Source: Isochrysis galbana (Eukaryota; Haptophyta; Isochrysidales; Isochrysidaceae). Taken from it: DNA of 64,000 nt. The stretch lies in NCBI GenBank assembly GCA_018136815.1, contig CM030939.1, positions 248,001 through 312,000 of the forward strand, in the 5' to 3' direction. Within the stretch, counting starts at the first letter, position 1; every line of letters begins with the position of its first letter. Position numbers and translations under genes: made by a program. The notes under the pieces were generated by a model. The model was not told where the DNA came from, did no database searches, and saw only the letters and a list, made by a program, of their open reading frames with translations. Shown piece by piece: positions 29,596 to 39,423 of the stretch.

Positions 29596-30030
29596 TGTGT
29601 GGGTGGCCCCTGTCCCCTGTGTATTTGGTGTCCGGCGGCCCCCCCCATCTGGATGGATCGTCAAAAACGGGCATGCACCGCGCCCGGTCTCGATTTGAAG
29701 TTGGGCTCTCCGGGCCTCACTCGGAGACGTTGGGCGGTCAATGGGCTCAGCGGATGGCTGATTTCGACGAGGTTTCGGCGCGAGCAGTCCCGCCCGATTG
29801 GCGTGACTGTTTGGGTGGCACCAGTGTATTTGGTGTCTGGCGGGGCCCCCCATCTGGATGGATCCGTCAAAATCGCGCACGCACCGCGCCCGGTCTCGAT
29901 TTGAAGTTGGGCTCTCCGGGCCTCACTCGGAGACGTTGGACGTTCAATGGGCAATGGGCTCAGCGGATGGCTGAATTAATTCGATGAGGTTTCGGCGCGC
30001 GTCCCGCCCGATTGGCGTGACTGTTTGGGT
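29596..30030 (+). repeat. Two tandem ~205-bp repeats
   Basis: The unit containing GTATTTGGTGTC-GGCGG starts equivalently at 29621 and 29826. It continues through CATCTGGATGGAT, GCGCCCGGTCTCGATTTG, TCCGGGCCTCACTCGGAGAC and CCCGATTGGCGTGACTGT. The copies are about 90 percent alike by eye. No coding or tRNA-like features. Confidence 0.85.
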
Positions 30031-30224
30031 GGGGGCCCAAGGGGGAGGTCTGGGTCCCAATGGGGCCCGGATATGTGTTAGTTGGGTGTATTGGTAACAT
30101 CCTACCGAAAAAAATCCTGAAATTTCCTTAACCGTAACCGTGAGATGGTCATTTTTTTCACCCCTAATAAAAAACCCTGTTTGACCGCCCTAAGTTTGAC
30201 CGCACTACTCATGGGCAAGACGCA

Positions 30225-30244
30225 AAAACTATTGTTATAGTTTT
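30225..30244 (+). repeat. LINE 5' terminal hairpin, variant arms
   Basis: AAAACTAT-TGTT-ATAGTTTT: 8-bp perfect stem and 4-base loop, 4 nt (AGCG) before the ORF1 ATG at 30249. Same position as the CTATCGTT/AACGATAG palindrome of the 13.1 kb LINE, but different sequence. Confidence 0.9.
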
Positions 30245-30248
30245 AGCG

Positions 30249-31901
30249 ATGGAGCGCGCGCCGACCGCTCCCACCTCCCAGCCCCCCGCCGCCACGACGC
30301 CCCACCGGGGCCGCCCCAAGCCGCCGGAGCCGAAGCGCTCGCAGGCCTCTGCCCCACCGGATACCGACGTCGACATGGCTCCGCCACCCTCGCCTCCTCA
30401 CCAGCCCCAGAAGCAGGGAACAGGCCGTGCCCTGTTCCCTGCAGAGCAACAGAGCCAGCAACAGGCTCAGCCGCCCAGCTCCACCGTCTCGCCACCCAAT
30501 CAAGGACTCCCCATGGTGGGTGGCAGCATTGCTGCCACCCCCATGGTGGTAACTCCTACCAGCAGTGCACCCCTCGGGGGCGGGCACTTGACACAACAAT
30601 CAATCCTTGGAGCCTTTGCTCCCACCAACCAACCAACAACCCATGCGCCCAAGTCGTATGCTGAAGCCACGCATGGGAGCAAACTGAAGGAGCCAGCCCA
30701 ACAAGCTCTGAAGCAGCCAGCCCAACAACAACCGCAACAGCTGTCGCGCAAGCGGGCCGACCCGCAGTCGGATCCCAAAGGGACTCCCACCAACACCACC
30801 CAACTCGCTCCCCCTCCAATGGATGAAGAAGAGGAACCCGAAGACACACCTTTTTTCATTCAGCTAGCGCAACTAGCTGAAGACAAAAAGGACATTAAAA
30901 GTGAGGATGTAGCCACGTTCATGAAGTTTCTTCTCTCTAGGCTAGAGGGCCTAGATGCCACGCCAGATGGGATGGACAAGGGCCGAAAGGGCCCATGGAT
31001 TTTCTACGTCGATGACGATGCTCACGACCAATTCAAGGCCGCTTATGGCGACAAACTTCAAACGGTACTCTCGGGAGTCCCGCATGAGTTTGGAGTCACC
31101 TATGGCACGATAGCCGACTCAGCTCCCCGCAAATCTAGCGCTATCAGGTCCTCTCTCAAAGAGGTCGCCACCTACATCGTGTTTCGCATTTTCGACCCGA
31201 TTAAGGCATACAAAACTAAAACTCGGCATTTGGCTAGTGCATTGGAGCGTGAAGGCTTCCATGTCCTTAGGGGCAATCAACAGCGAGTCAAGACCACGCT
31301 CGAAGGGATCACTAAAGTAGAAGCCGGTAAACGTCCAATTTGGCACTTCTACGTATACACAGACACCACCGCCCTGGGCCATCGCTTTCCCCGGACCTTC
31401 CACGTGACCCTCGATGACGGGGAAAACTTCAACTTGGACTACGCGGTCCGCTCATCGGTGGAATGCGTAACACCGGACGGCGACATTGCCATACACGGCG
31501 CCCCGGGCGGGTGCAAAGGATACGATAAGCCCTGGGCTATCTCATATCTACGTAAAAATCAAGTCAGCTTTCGCCAATGCACGTGCGAACAAGACAAGGC
31601 GAAAGCGGAGCAGCGCAAACGCCAACGCGAAGTAAGCAACGCCATGGACTACAGGGCCCTAATGGGTCTTGGAGCGGCGGCACCGTGCCGTCGATTCATG
31701 GCAGGCGAATGCAAAAATAATCGCATGAAGGGGCGACAAATCGTCCAATGCTCTTCCAGCCATGACATCCCCGGATGTTGGGTAAAGGACCCCGCCACGG
31801 GTAAACAAAATTGTATGGTCAAGTGCAATCTGAAACCTAATAAGGCCTATCCAGGGTACTGCGTTAACGGAGTAAGTTGCCTGTATCGTCATGGTGAATA
31901 A
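30249..31901 (+). CDS. LINE ORF1 protein with CCCH-like zinc cluster
   Basis: 550 residues. The N-terminal ~200 are Pro/Gln/Ala-rich and disordered. The middle contains an acidic segment and a domain alignable by eye to the ORF1 part of the 13.1 kb LINE (GPWIFYVDDDAHDQFKAAYGDKLQ versus GPWEILVTADCAQQYQAKFKDQG; REGFHVLRGNQQR versus NQGFVFLQGNQER). The C-terminus has CRRFMAGEC...CSSSH and ends with CVNGVSCLYRHGE, a CCCH-type cluster probably binding RNA. It terminates at TAA 31899-31901, overlapping the next ORF by 11 nt. In the sister LINE the same junction is continuous. Presumed role: an RNA-binding partner for the element's RNP. Confidence 0.9.
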   Translation: MERAPTAPTSQPPAATTPHRGRPKPPEPKRSQASAPPDTDVDMAPPPSPPHQPQKQGTGRALFPAEQQSQQQAQPPSSTVSPPNQGLPMVGGSIAATPMVVTPTSSAPLGGGHLTQQSILGAFAPTNQPTTHAPKSYAEATHGSKLKEPAQQALKQPAQQQPQQLSRKRADPQSDPKGTPTNTTQLAPPPMDEEEEPEDTPFFIQLAQLAEDKKDIKSEDVATFMKFLLSRLEGLDATPDGMDKGRKGPWIFYVDDDAHDQFKAAYGDKLQTVLSGVPHEFGVTYGTIADSAPRKSSAIRSSLKEVATYIVFRIFDPIKAYKTKTRHLASALEREGFHVLRGNQQRVKTTLEGITKVEAGKRPIWHFYVYTDTTALGHRFPRTFHVTLDDGENFNLDYAVRSSVECVTPDGDIAIHGAPGGCKGYDKPWAISYLRKNQVSFRQCTCEQDKAKAEQRKRQREVSNAMDYRALMGLGAAAPCRRFMAGECKNNRMKGRQIVQCSSSHDIPGCWVKDPATGKQNCMVKCNLKPNKAYPGYCVNGVSCLYRHGE

Positions 31902-32724
31902 TAGTGATCTTAAGATTGCGACATACAATTTGAATGGAGCAAAACATAAATTAGCGTCGACCTTAGCGCAAGCGAGACTAGGAGGGATCCACGTTCTTTA
32001 CGCGCAAGAATTGTATCACTATAACGACGGTTGGCACCTAAGGGTGCGCAATTTGGCCCGGTCCCTGGGTTGGGACTGGTTTCAATCTCCCGCGTCTAGG
32101 GGCGACCCCGGTTGCGGAGTGGCGGTAGCCATAAGAAAGGACAGGAGCGATGTGGTAGTAGAATCTTGGTCGACAGTAATTCCGGGGAGGCTGATAGTAG
32201 TTAAAGCTAGAATCGGACATGAAACGGTAGCTTTCTCTTCCATATATCTTAACGCACAACCAAATAAACGAAAAGACGAAATTAAACTACTGCACGCGAC
32301 GCCAGAAATACCTCCCCACACTATCTTAGCGGGCGATTTTAATTGCGTAGAGAACGTTAATAGAGATACCAGGTCTAGCGAGGGGGCGGCCCCTTACGCG
32401 AATTCGGGAGGCAGAGCCCTTGTGAGGGCGCTCGCCACGCACGGCCTCACGGACATTCAATTGTTAGTCAATCCGAGCCTTAAAGGCCAATACACGAGAT
32501 GCGGGCACCAGACCTACACTAGGATAGACCGCGTATACGCGGCGGAATACTACTCCACGTGGAGATGGTATAAAGCATACATAGACATCAAACTATTCAC
32601 GGGCATGGCGGCATCGGATCACCACCCGGTGGTTGCGACGTTCGCAATAGCCCCGCCTAGACGGGCGACGGAGATAGAAGCCAAGATACCGCTGGAGGTG
32701 TTGGAAGACAGGAGCACGAACTAG
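31891..32724 (+). CDS. LINE APE-type endonuclease ORF, truncated before RT
   Basis: 277 residues starting ATGGTGAATAATAG, whose ATG lies inside the end of ORF1 (-1 frame relative to ORF1, 11-nt overlap ATGGTGAATAA). This is a layout used for termination-coupled reinitiation. Endonuclease motifs are complete: TYNLNGAK, YAQELYHY, GDFNCVENVNRDTR and SDHHPV, i.e. the catalytic Asn, Glu, Asp/Asn and terminal His residues of APE-like nucleases. The frame ends at 32724, just past the deletion junction, where the C-terminal module continues in another frame. Potentially an active nicking enzyme without polymerase. Confidence 0.9.
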   Translation: MVNNSDLKIATYNLNGAKHKLASTLAQARLGGIHVLYAQELYHYNDGWHLRVRNLARSLGWDWFQSPASRGDPGCGVAVAIRKDRSDVVVESWSTVIPGRLIVVKARIGHETVAFSSIYLNAQPNKRKDEIKLLHATPEIPPHTILAGDFNCVENVNRDTRSSEGAAPYANSGGRALVRALATHGLTDIQLLVNPSLKGQYTRCGHQTYTRIDRVYAAEYYSTWRWYKAYIDIKLFTGMAASDHHPVVATFAIAPPRRATEIEAKIPLEVLEDRSTN

Positions 32725-33713
32725 CCCCGCAAGAAGATCCAGACGCACACGATCTAGGAGACCTTCTTGTGGACAAAGATCATAACTACTATTTGAACCG
32801 GAAGGGCGACTACCACGAAGTTAAGCTCAATGTAATGGGAGAACCCCATATCTACGAACGGATCAGCCCGCAGCTAATACCCAACGAGCTATACACTCCG
32901 CTGAAGTGGGGACGAGCGTACGACGGGCCAGCGGATACGGCGTATCCGATACCTCAGGAATACACACTCAAAGGCACGCATAAAACGCTAGAAGAGATAA
33001 ACGTCAAGGCCTTGACTAAAGCGTTCCTCGCTATGAGGAAACCGAAGGCACAAAAATCCACACTAAGATGGGAAAAGAGGTTACCTGTCCTCTCGGGGAA
33101 GTGGAAACAAGTATCGCAAATATACAAGTATAACTTTCTGACACCAAGGGACTCCTATATGCACTTCAAACACGTTTTACACAGGAGAATAGCTACAGCG
33201 AATCGTTTTGCTGACGATCCAACATGTCGCTTTTGCGGCATAGCACCCGAGAGTTCCACGCATTTAGCCTCCTGTATCGCGACGGAGCCCGTTTTCGAAT
33301 TCATAGAGGGACTTTTAGGGATTAACCTTAGGCCGGGATCTGAAGTAGCCCAGCGCCTTTTCTGCTATCAAGTGGATAGACCGCACCCCTCCTCGGGATA
33401 CTTAGGTATCCTGGCATGGAGGTATATCCTAACGGACTTCTATAACATACAATACGGTAACGCGGACGGGAGGTCCGCTAAGTCGATCTTAAGAGCGATC
33501 CTTGCGAGATACCACTTACTAGTAACGGCGAAAGTCGGATTCTTTCAGCGACTAAAGCAACAACGAGAGAATATGGGGCTACACGCCCCGAGCAACAAAC
33601 ATATTAAGAAAATGATAAGCCCCCTCTACGCGGTGGATAAAGACTTCAACCTAGAAATATCGGAAGACCTCCGGCAGGCGGCGGGAGGTCTGGATATGCG
33701 CAACATCGCCTAA
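32703..33713 (+). pseudogene. LINE C-terminal zinc-knuckle module, out of frame after deletion
   Basis: Open frame with no upstream ATG in frame, encoding the C-terminal ~330 residues of the LINE ORF2: QEHELAPQEDPDAHDLGD, then PLKWGRAYDG, HFKHVLHRRIATANRFAD, the knuckle CRFCGIAPESSTHLASC (CX2CX8HX3C) and LAWRYILTDFYNI. The same segment is kept at 61.56-62.58 kb. It is frameshifted relative to the endonuclease and could only be translated by frameshift or internal initiation. Its sequence is nevertheless unbroken for more than 330 codons. Confidence 0.85.
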
Positions 33714-34033
33714 AGTAGTTTAACCTCTCTTAATAGAGACCCCAACGGACGGCAAGAGTGACGCTAGGAGATATAAGAGAAGGAAATTCAAGCCGAGCCG
33801 GAGCAAAGGAGAAGCCATAGTCTCCCGCCCCCTTCTCTCCAACCCCTGGCCGAAGCAGCGCGCGCGGTCTCCCCGGAACCAGCTTCTCCGCTAAAGAGGG
33901 AACTGGGGAAGGGGAAGGGGGTTGTTAGGGGTTAAGGGTGGGCGGTAGGGAGGTCCACAAGCACACTGCCTCATGTCGCACACGTAGCGGAGATTTTTAA
34001 GAAGATTTTTTTTTTTACTCATGGGCAAGACGC

Positions 34034-34544
34034 CCAGCGGTGCCTCCGCCCGACGGGGCGACGGCTTTGGCCGCAGAAGAGAGGCCCTAGCCCCGCTGTT
34101 TCGCGGATGCGTCAGGGGCGCGTGTTTTGTTGTTGGTGCGCTCGGTGCCCCGCGGCCTCCTCTGCTGACGGAAGAAGCTTTGGCTGCCGCCATCTCCCCC
34201 CTGCTGACGGAAGAAGCGCTTTGGCCGCCGCCGACCGCGTCGTCCCATCGCCTCCGTCGCCTACGAGGGAGTAGAGTATCTCTGACGAGGCGGATGGGAA
34301 GCACCTCTTGAAGGTGGCTTCGCGGCAGTTGAGTGCTCTGAGCTTTCCATATTCGATTAAATGGACGTTTCATTCCCTTAGACGCACCCTATCTTTAGGG
34401 CAACCGCGACATGCAGCATTCAAGTCTTCGGGGGGGGGGGAGAGAAGGGTTTAGGCAGCGAGGAGGGGGTTTGGGGGAGAGGGGGGGGCGCCGAGCCCCC
34501 CCCCCTCCCCCACGCGGTGGAGATGGGGGTTGGGACCGCGAGGG

Positions 34545-34600
<56 letters not shown>

Positions 34601-35512
34601 GCAGCCCAAAGGGTAGCGAAACGGATCGAGAGCGCATCCCTTGAAAGGACTCCTAGGTGCGAATTCGTCGACTGCTGGAGAGAGAGAGGGAGAGAGAGAG
34701 AAGAGAGAGAGAGAGAAGAGAGAGGGGGGGGGAAACGCGCGGGGGGGGGGGGGGGGGGAGTCGTCTCCGTCCCACCCACCCCCCGTCTCTCTCTTCTCTC
34801 TCTCTTCTCTCTCTCTTCTCTCTCTCTTCTCTCTCTCTCCTCTCCCTCCCTCTCTCTTGCGCAAGACTCCAAGAGTCCCTCCCCCCCCCTTTCCCCCTTC
34901 TGGCAGCGCGACCTTCTTTTAACGGACGCCTCACCCTCGGCCACCCGTGCAGAACACCGCCGCGGCCCCTCCCCCCCTCCCCATTTCTCTCTTCTCCCCC
35001 CTGCCCTTTTCTCTCTCCTCACCCCCCGTCTTTCTCTCTTCTTCCCTCCACTCTCCCCCCGCCGTCCCCGGGCAGACTTCCCCCCCCCCCCCTCTCTCTC
35101 CCCCCTAAGGGCAGCAGCCAAATAGCCCCTCCCCGATTGGGAGAGAGCAATCTCCGAGAGGGAGGGAGAGGGAGAGGGAGAGAGAGAGAAGAGGGGGAGA
35201 GGGAGAGAGAGAGAGGGAGAGATAGATAGAGAGAGAGAGAGGAGGGAGAGCACACCGCGTTGCCGCCCGAAAGTGTGACGCTTCTTCTTCATCTTCTCTT
35301 CTCTCGAGGAGGACTCTCTCCTTCCTATCTGGTCCTCGTCCCTCGGGTCGTTAGAGAGAGGACGCGCCTCTTTCTCTCTCTCTCGTTTGACCTAGCCCCT
35401 CTCCTCTCTCTTGCCTTCTCTCCGGGTAGGGGAGAGAGAGAGAGAGTGTGTGTGTGTTGGAACGGGGAGAGAGCGAGACCAGCGAGAGAGAGAGAGAGAG
35501 AAGTGTGGAAGG

Positions 35513-35558
<46 letters not shown>

Positions 35559-35630
35559 GGGGGGGAGGAGAGGGGGACCGCGCCCCCCCCCCCCCCTCCC
35601 CCCCTCCCCCCCCCCCCCCCCCCCGCCCCA
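34034..35630. other. Low-complexity GA/CT-rich region upstream of the Zn2Cys6 gene
   Basis: After ~400 bp of ordinary sequence (with a short duplication GCTGACGGAAGAAGC at about 34165 and 34202), the stretch from 34430 consists of alternating purine and pyrimidine blocks: GA at 34540-34595 and 34680-34730, CT at 34785-34860, GA at 35150-35250 and 35430-35560, and C runs to 35630. GA block 34680-34730 and CT block 34785-34860 are inverted relative to each other around a G17-rich spacer. All long frames here are repeat artefacts. Confidence 0.6.
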
Positions 35631-36956
35631 ATGAAATCCCGCACCAACTCCTCCTGTGCAGCCTGCCGGCTCGCCAAGGTCAAGTGCACGCGACCCGACG
35701 AGAGCTCTCACTCGTCCCATACTCCATGCACCTCTTCCTGCAGCCGCTGCACACGGCTCGGCCTCCAGTGTGTCTCAGAGAAGCGGAGGTCCAAGTGGGA
35801 CGGCGCCCGCGCGCTCCCAAAGGACTCCCCTCCTCTCGCTCTTGCGGAGCAGCCAGCGTACGGGCAGCTTCTGATCAACTTGAACAAGCTGCGACCCATC
35901 ATCAAGACCGGTCTTAAGCCATGCTGCTACGCGGGGCAGGTGGTGCCCATCATCTCGCGGCTGATCGAACTGGCACTCGAGAAGGATGATGCGGCCGCTC
36001 TCGCGTTCGCAGTCTCGCACATTGAGCAGTTCAGGTTGAACCCGTCGCTCTTCCGAGGCGTACTCGCGGGCGGCTCTGCGGGGCCGTATGTGACCACTGA
36101 GAACCCGCTCGCCGATGAGATGGACTCGCCGCGCACGCTCTCGCCGAGCAATTCGATCCAGTGGGCACAGCATGGTGAAGCACCTACTGCCATGGACCTG
36201 CCCCCGCACATGGCAGCGCACTTCAATTCGGACATCCAGTGCTTGTCGTGGATCTCCATCAACGGTGTGTGCTCCCGCTGCCGTCCCCACCTCTCGCCGC
36301 CCGTCGCCGCCTGCCGCTGCCCAACGCCTACGCCGCGCGCCTCCTTCACCCCCCCCTCCCCCCCCGTAGGCGTGAAGCACTACCTAGTGAATCATACCTT
36401 CTGCCTGGACCTCGACAAGATCAAGGCGGCCGTCGGTCCAATTGAGATCGCGCGGGCGCTCGGGGTGCCCGAAAATGACGCTCTACGTCTCTTCGAGATG
36501 TACGCCGCTACCGTCACCAACCTGATGGAAAAGTGCAACGCGCACCCCAACAACGTAGGCTACGGCTCGGAACTTCCACCGGTGCTGCAGCGTGTGCCCT
36601 GGCGCGGGCACGGCCCCAACGACGCGGCCGCTGAGGTCAAGCCGACGCTGCACGTGCTCCGCTCGTGCGTGCACGTTGGTGTCGACGGCGAGACCGTCTA
36701 TACCCTCTTTCGCTGGGTGCCACTCGCGCAAAACAAGCGGCGCAAGGTGTCTAGCACGCCATTGCAGGAGCGCGTGAAGGTGCCACCCATCGCGATGCTT
36801 GGCGCTGAGTCCGAGACCAACGTCGACAACACTGTCCTGCAACGCTCTTCCGAAGTCGACTTCCTAGGCGCGTATGACCTGAAGGAGCTGCTCGAGGATG
36901 TGGGGGGAGAGGAGGGCCTCTGGCGAGAGTTAGTAGCCGCGACGAGCACGTGCTGA
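35631..36956 (+). CDS. Zn2Cys6 (fungal-type) binuclear cluster protein, putative transcription factor
   Basis: Exons 35631-36264 and 36370-36956 (phase 1; GTGTGT...GTAG) give 406 residues. The N-terminal motif CAACRLAKVKC...CSRCTRLGLQC is a C6 cluster (CX2CX6C, a longer than usual spacer, CX2CX6C) with basic residues in the first loop, as in Gal4-type DNA-binding domains. The loop of ~16 residues between halves is longer than in most fungal proteins. The remaining ~350 residues are helical-looking with no recognised regulatory domain; a conserved-looking block CLDLDKIKAAVGPIEIARALGV...EMYAATV lies after the intron. The start is the first ATG after the C-rich leader and directly precedes the cluster. 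Target genes are unknown. Confidence 0.85.
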   Translation: MKSRTNSSCAACRLAKVKCTRPDESSHSSHTPCTSSCSRCTRLGLQCVSEKRRSKWDGARALPKDSPPLALAEQPAYGQLLINLNKLRPIIKTGLKPCCYAGQVVPIISRLIELALEKDDAAALAFAVSHIEQFRLNPSLFRGVLAGGSAGPYVTTENPLADEMDSPRTLSPSNSIQWAQHGEAPTAMDLPPHMAAHFNSDIQCLSWISINGVCSRCRPHLSPPVAACRCPTPTPRASFTPPSPPVGVKHYLVNHTFCLDLDKIKAAVGPIEIARALGVPENDALRLFEMYAATVTNLMEKCNAHPNNVGYGSELPPVLQRVPWRGHGPNDAAAEVKPTLHVLRSCVHVGVDGETVYTLFRWVPLAQNKRRKVSSTPLQERVKVPPIAMLGAESETNVDNTVLQRSSEVDFLGAYDLKELLEDVGGEEGLWRELVAATSTC

Positions 36957-38241
36957 CGCTGTCTGAGCGCGGCAGCGCAAGCAGTGACGGCACCCGCAGG
37001 GCAAGATGGAGCCGTCCGCGCCCACCTTGTGCGGTTCGCGCCCGCGTGTATACTGAGGACCGGTTGCCGAGCGGCCTTTCGCTCGTCACCCAGCCCTCCG
37101 TCCGCGAGAGTCCCGGCGCGTCTTCCAAAGGCACGCCGGACTGCCCATCCAGGAGTGACACCTCGAGCCCGACTCCTCGCTCTGCACCTCATCCTGTAGA
37201 TGATGTCCCAAAAGACGAGCGACGAGCGCGCGCACCCTCTCGCGGTAGATGCACGCGCGCGACCGCCCTCAGAAGGCGCAGGCGTATAGGCCGACGGCAA
37301 TTCATTTCGTGCAACCTCGAGGTGGCGCGAGTATTAGTGGGTGCGCCCATAGGCGATACAGATAGTAGCATGGCCCACACCGCTGTGCCGTTTTGTGCCG
37401 GGGCGAGAGTAGCGCAGAAGACGCCACCCGAAGCGCGCGCACGCCCAACGGTCGCGGTGATTCTGCCGTAACGACTGGCGTGTGTGCGCTCCGAACCCTG
37501 CGCGCGGCGGTGTGCACGGCTCTATAGTTTAATGAAGTGAGTGTGTGTTTGCTGTTTGCAGTTGAGTGATGAGCATGGGAGGCCGCAACCGCGACCTCAG
37601 GTTCGAGTGTCTTTTTCGACCACGAAAGTCCCCATTATCATGGTATGTCTTCTATAAAATTCCCTGAGACGAGGAGGGGTGGGGAGCCATCGAGGTAGGT
37701 GCGCTATGACGAGCGATCCCGCCACCCGAGATCCTGACCGAGGTCCGCATCACCCTCGAAGTGCGGAACATATTCCACTTCGGACGGGCAGAGAACAGAG
37801 TATGCCGACAAGAGGGCGACGAATGATCCGACGGGGTGACAGTTACGCATAGGAATAAAAGGAAGAGGAAGAGGAATATCTTTCGACTTTCGAAAACCCA
37901 TAACTAGGTTAAATGATAATGAAGACCGAAGTAAAGTAGCGCCACGATATAATCCAACGGTCAGCACCTGAGGGAGATCAGGATCAAACAAGAAACAAGG
38001 GGGCTGTTGCGGGTAGGAGGTAGGGCGTCGAATAAACCCCGGCGAGCACTATCTAGATAGAAGTAGATAGTTAGGCCTGAGCGAAAATATGTACTTATTT
38101 TTCTACATATTTGGGTGGGCTTTCGGCGGATACATACATATTTTTACACATTTACTACATATTTGGGGGCGCGAGCCGCCGTGCCGCCCCGTGCGGCAGG
38201 GGGGGACAGCGAGGCAGGAGGCAGGGGGCAGGGGGCGTGCG
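36957..38241. other. Intergenic with possible decayed element; no firm gene
   Basis: No supported coding region. A 95-codon minus-strand frame at 37704-37991 (DPDLPQVLTVGLYRGATLL...) has no recognised relatives. The motif CGACCTCAGGTTCGAG at about 37597 and AT-rich repeats TACATATTTGGG at 38105 and 38157 suggest retroelement termini. The stretch 38085-38165 contains the repeated TACATA-TTTT motif. Confidence 0.35.
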
Positions 38242-39423
38242 ATGGCCCCAGGTGAGCAGCCTAGCTGCGCTGCTAGCCCCATTTGTGATGCGTCGCGCGC
38301 GGAAGCATGGCCACTCACCAGGCTCCCTTCCCCTCGTCACGCAGGTTCGCGCTATGCATTTATCACCAGGCTACGGAGAGAAGGCATTGGAGAGGCAACA
38401 TCACAAGCTCTCCATACTGTCATCACAACCAAGGGGAAGGAGCTGCAGTTGGAGCTTGCCTTAGCCATGGACATGGAGGTGCTTTGTACCACTACCTACA
38501 GGTTAGAAGGAGATGGCTTGGAGATACTACTCGTCCATGATATGCTAGAAAACCTACAAGAGCGCGGGCGGAAGCTTGGCCAGGATGCAGCCGACATGCC
38601 CAATGTTGCTGCCTTGCTAAGGAAGCAGCACGCCCTCTCCTACGACCTCGACCCGGACTACTTCGACGCGTGGCGGCAACGCCTCATCACCCGCTGCATC
38701 CTTGCCCATGAATCTTTCCGCCCTTTCCTCCGCCGTCCCCTCTCCGCCCCCATCGCCCACGCCGACCGCCTCCTCGACCGATCCCTCTCGTCCATCATTA
38801 TGGACTGCCTGTCTCCCACCGCCACTCGCGTCATAAATTTCCTCACCGACTGCCCCGACGACGTCCTCGACAGCGGACGCTCCCTCCTCGCCCTCATCGA
38901 GTCCTCCATGTCCTCCCTCACCGGGGCCGCGGCGGAAGACGCCGAGGATGCCTTCTCAGCATTCCAACCCTTTGCCGTCGGCATGTCCCCCGAGGCAGCG
39001 CAGCGGGCAGCACAAGTCGCCATCCTCCGCTACAAGCGCCTCACGATCTACAACACCGCGGACCCCCTCGCCTTGCATCGCATGCTCTTGCGCAAACTTC
39101 CGGACGCCATTGCCTCCCGTCGCGCGCACGCCCTGCGCGAGCTCCACGAAGCCAACATCCAAGGCCGCCTCGCGTGGTCCCTACCCCAACTCGTCGCCAC
39201 CATCGCCCTATGGCTTCGCCCGACGTCGCCCACCACCGCTCTCGCCACCGTCGCCACCGCCCAAGCCACAACATCCCCGCCCCCTTCGCCCCCCCTTCCA
39301 CCCCCACCGCGAACGCCGCCGCCTCCTCCCCTGGGAAGGTGCTGGTCCGAAGTTTTTTCTTCAGTGAAGGTGCAGGTGAAGGTGAGAGTGCAGGAACTGC
39401 AGGTGCAGGTGAAGACACGGTGA
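38242..39423 (+). CDS. Gag-like or unknown alpha-helical protein
   Basis: Proposed exons 38242-38251 and 38345-39423 (phase 1, GTGAGC...CGCAG) give 362 residues starting MAPGSRYAFITRLRREG. The frame is also open back to an ATG at 38089, so the start is uncertain. Residues ~50-290 are helical and Leu/Arg/Ala-rich (HALSYDLDPDYFDAWRQRL, GRSLLALIESSMSSLTG, ALHRMLLRKLPDAIASRR, IQGRLAWSLPQL), reminiscent of retroelement capsid (gag) domains in which a segment is repeatedly followed by MLLRKLP. The tail is Pro-rich and ends in a hexamer-type repeat (VQVKVRVQELQVQVK). No protease, RT or LTR was seen nearby. Alternative: an ordinary host protein. Confidence 0.45.
   Translation: MAPGEQPSCAASPICDASRAEAWPLTRLPSPRHAGSRYAFITRLRREGIGEATSQALHTVITTKGKELQLELALAMDMEVLCTTTYRLEGDGLEILLVHDMLENLQERGRKLGQDAADMPNVAALLRKQHALSYDLDPDYFDAWRQRLITRCILAHESFRPFLRRPLSAPIAHADRLLDRSLSSIIMDCLSPTATRVINFLTDCPDDVLDSGRSLLALIESSMSSLTGAAAEDAEDAFSAFQPFAVGMSPEAAQRAAQVAILRYKRLTIYNTADPLALHRMLLRKLPDAIASRRAHALRELHEANIQGRLAWSLPQLVATIALWLRPTSPTTALATVATAQATTSPPPSPPLPPPPRTPPPPPLGRCWSEVFSSVKVQVKVRVQELQVQVKTR

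Larger units (their letters stand above)
30206..34033 (+). mobile_element. Complete-ended LINE lacking reverse transcriptase, 18-bp TSD
   Basis: The 18-bp repeat TACTCATGGGCAAGACGC at 30206-30223 and 34016-34033 brackets a 3.79 kb element that begins with the terminal hairpin and ends in AAGAAGA + T11. It carries ORF1 (30249-31901), an overlapping endonuclease ORF (31891-32724) and the C-terminal LINE module (to 33713), then a ~300-nt 3' UTR. The RT and the connecting segments (roughly 800 codons compared with the 13.1 kb LINE) are missing in one clean internal deletion around 32.70 kb. Intact ends plus TSD show that the deleted form itself was inserted. Confidence 0.93.

Noticed and set aside
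34021-34311. 96-codon frame starting inside the LINE target duplication (MGKTPSGAS...)
   Set aside because: Basic, low-information sequence with a small internal duplication. It could be a disrupted first exon but nothing confirms it.
34420-35640. Several 100-290 codon frames of Arg/Glu, Ser/Leu or Gly/Arg repeats
   Set aside because: All are GA/CT microsatellite translations present in many frames at once.
37704-37991. 95-codon minus-strand frame (VLTVGLYRGATLL...)
   Set aside because: No family resemblance, no supporting neighbours; too short to call a gene.
38089-38241. Extended start of the gag-like protein at the ATG 38089
   Set aside because: Encodes an aromatic, AT-rich segment (MYLFFYIFGWAFGGYIHIF) followed by Gly/Arg filler. 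A spliced start at 38242 with good GTGAGC/GCAG sites is preferred, though not proven.
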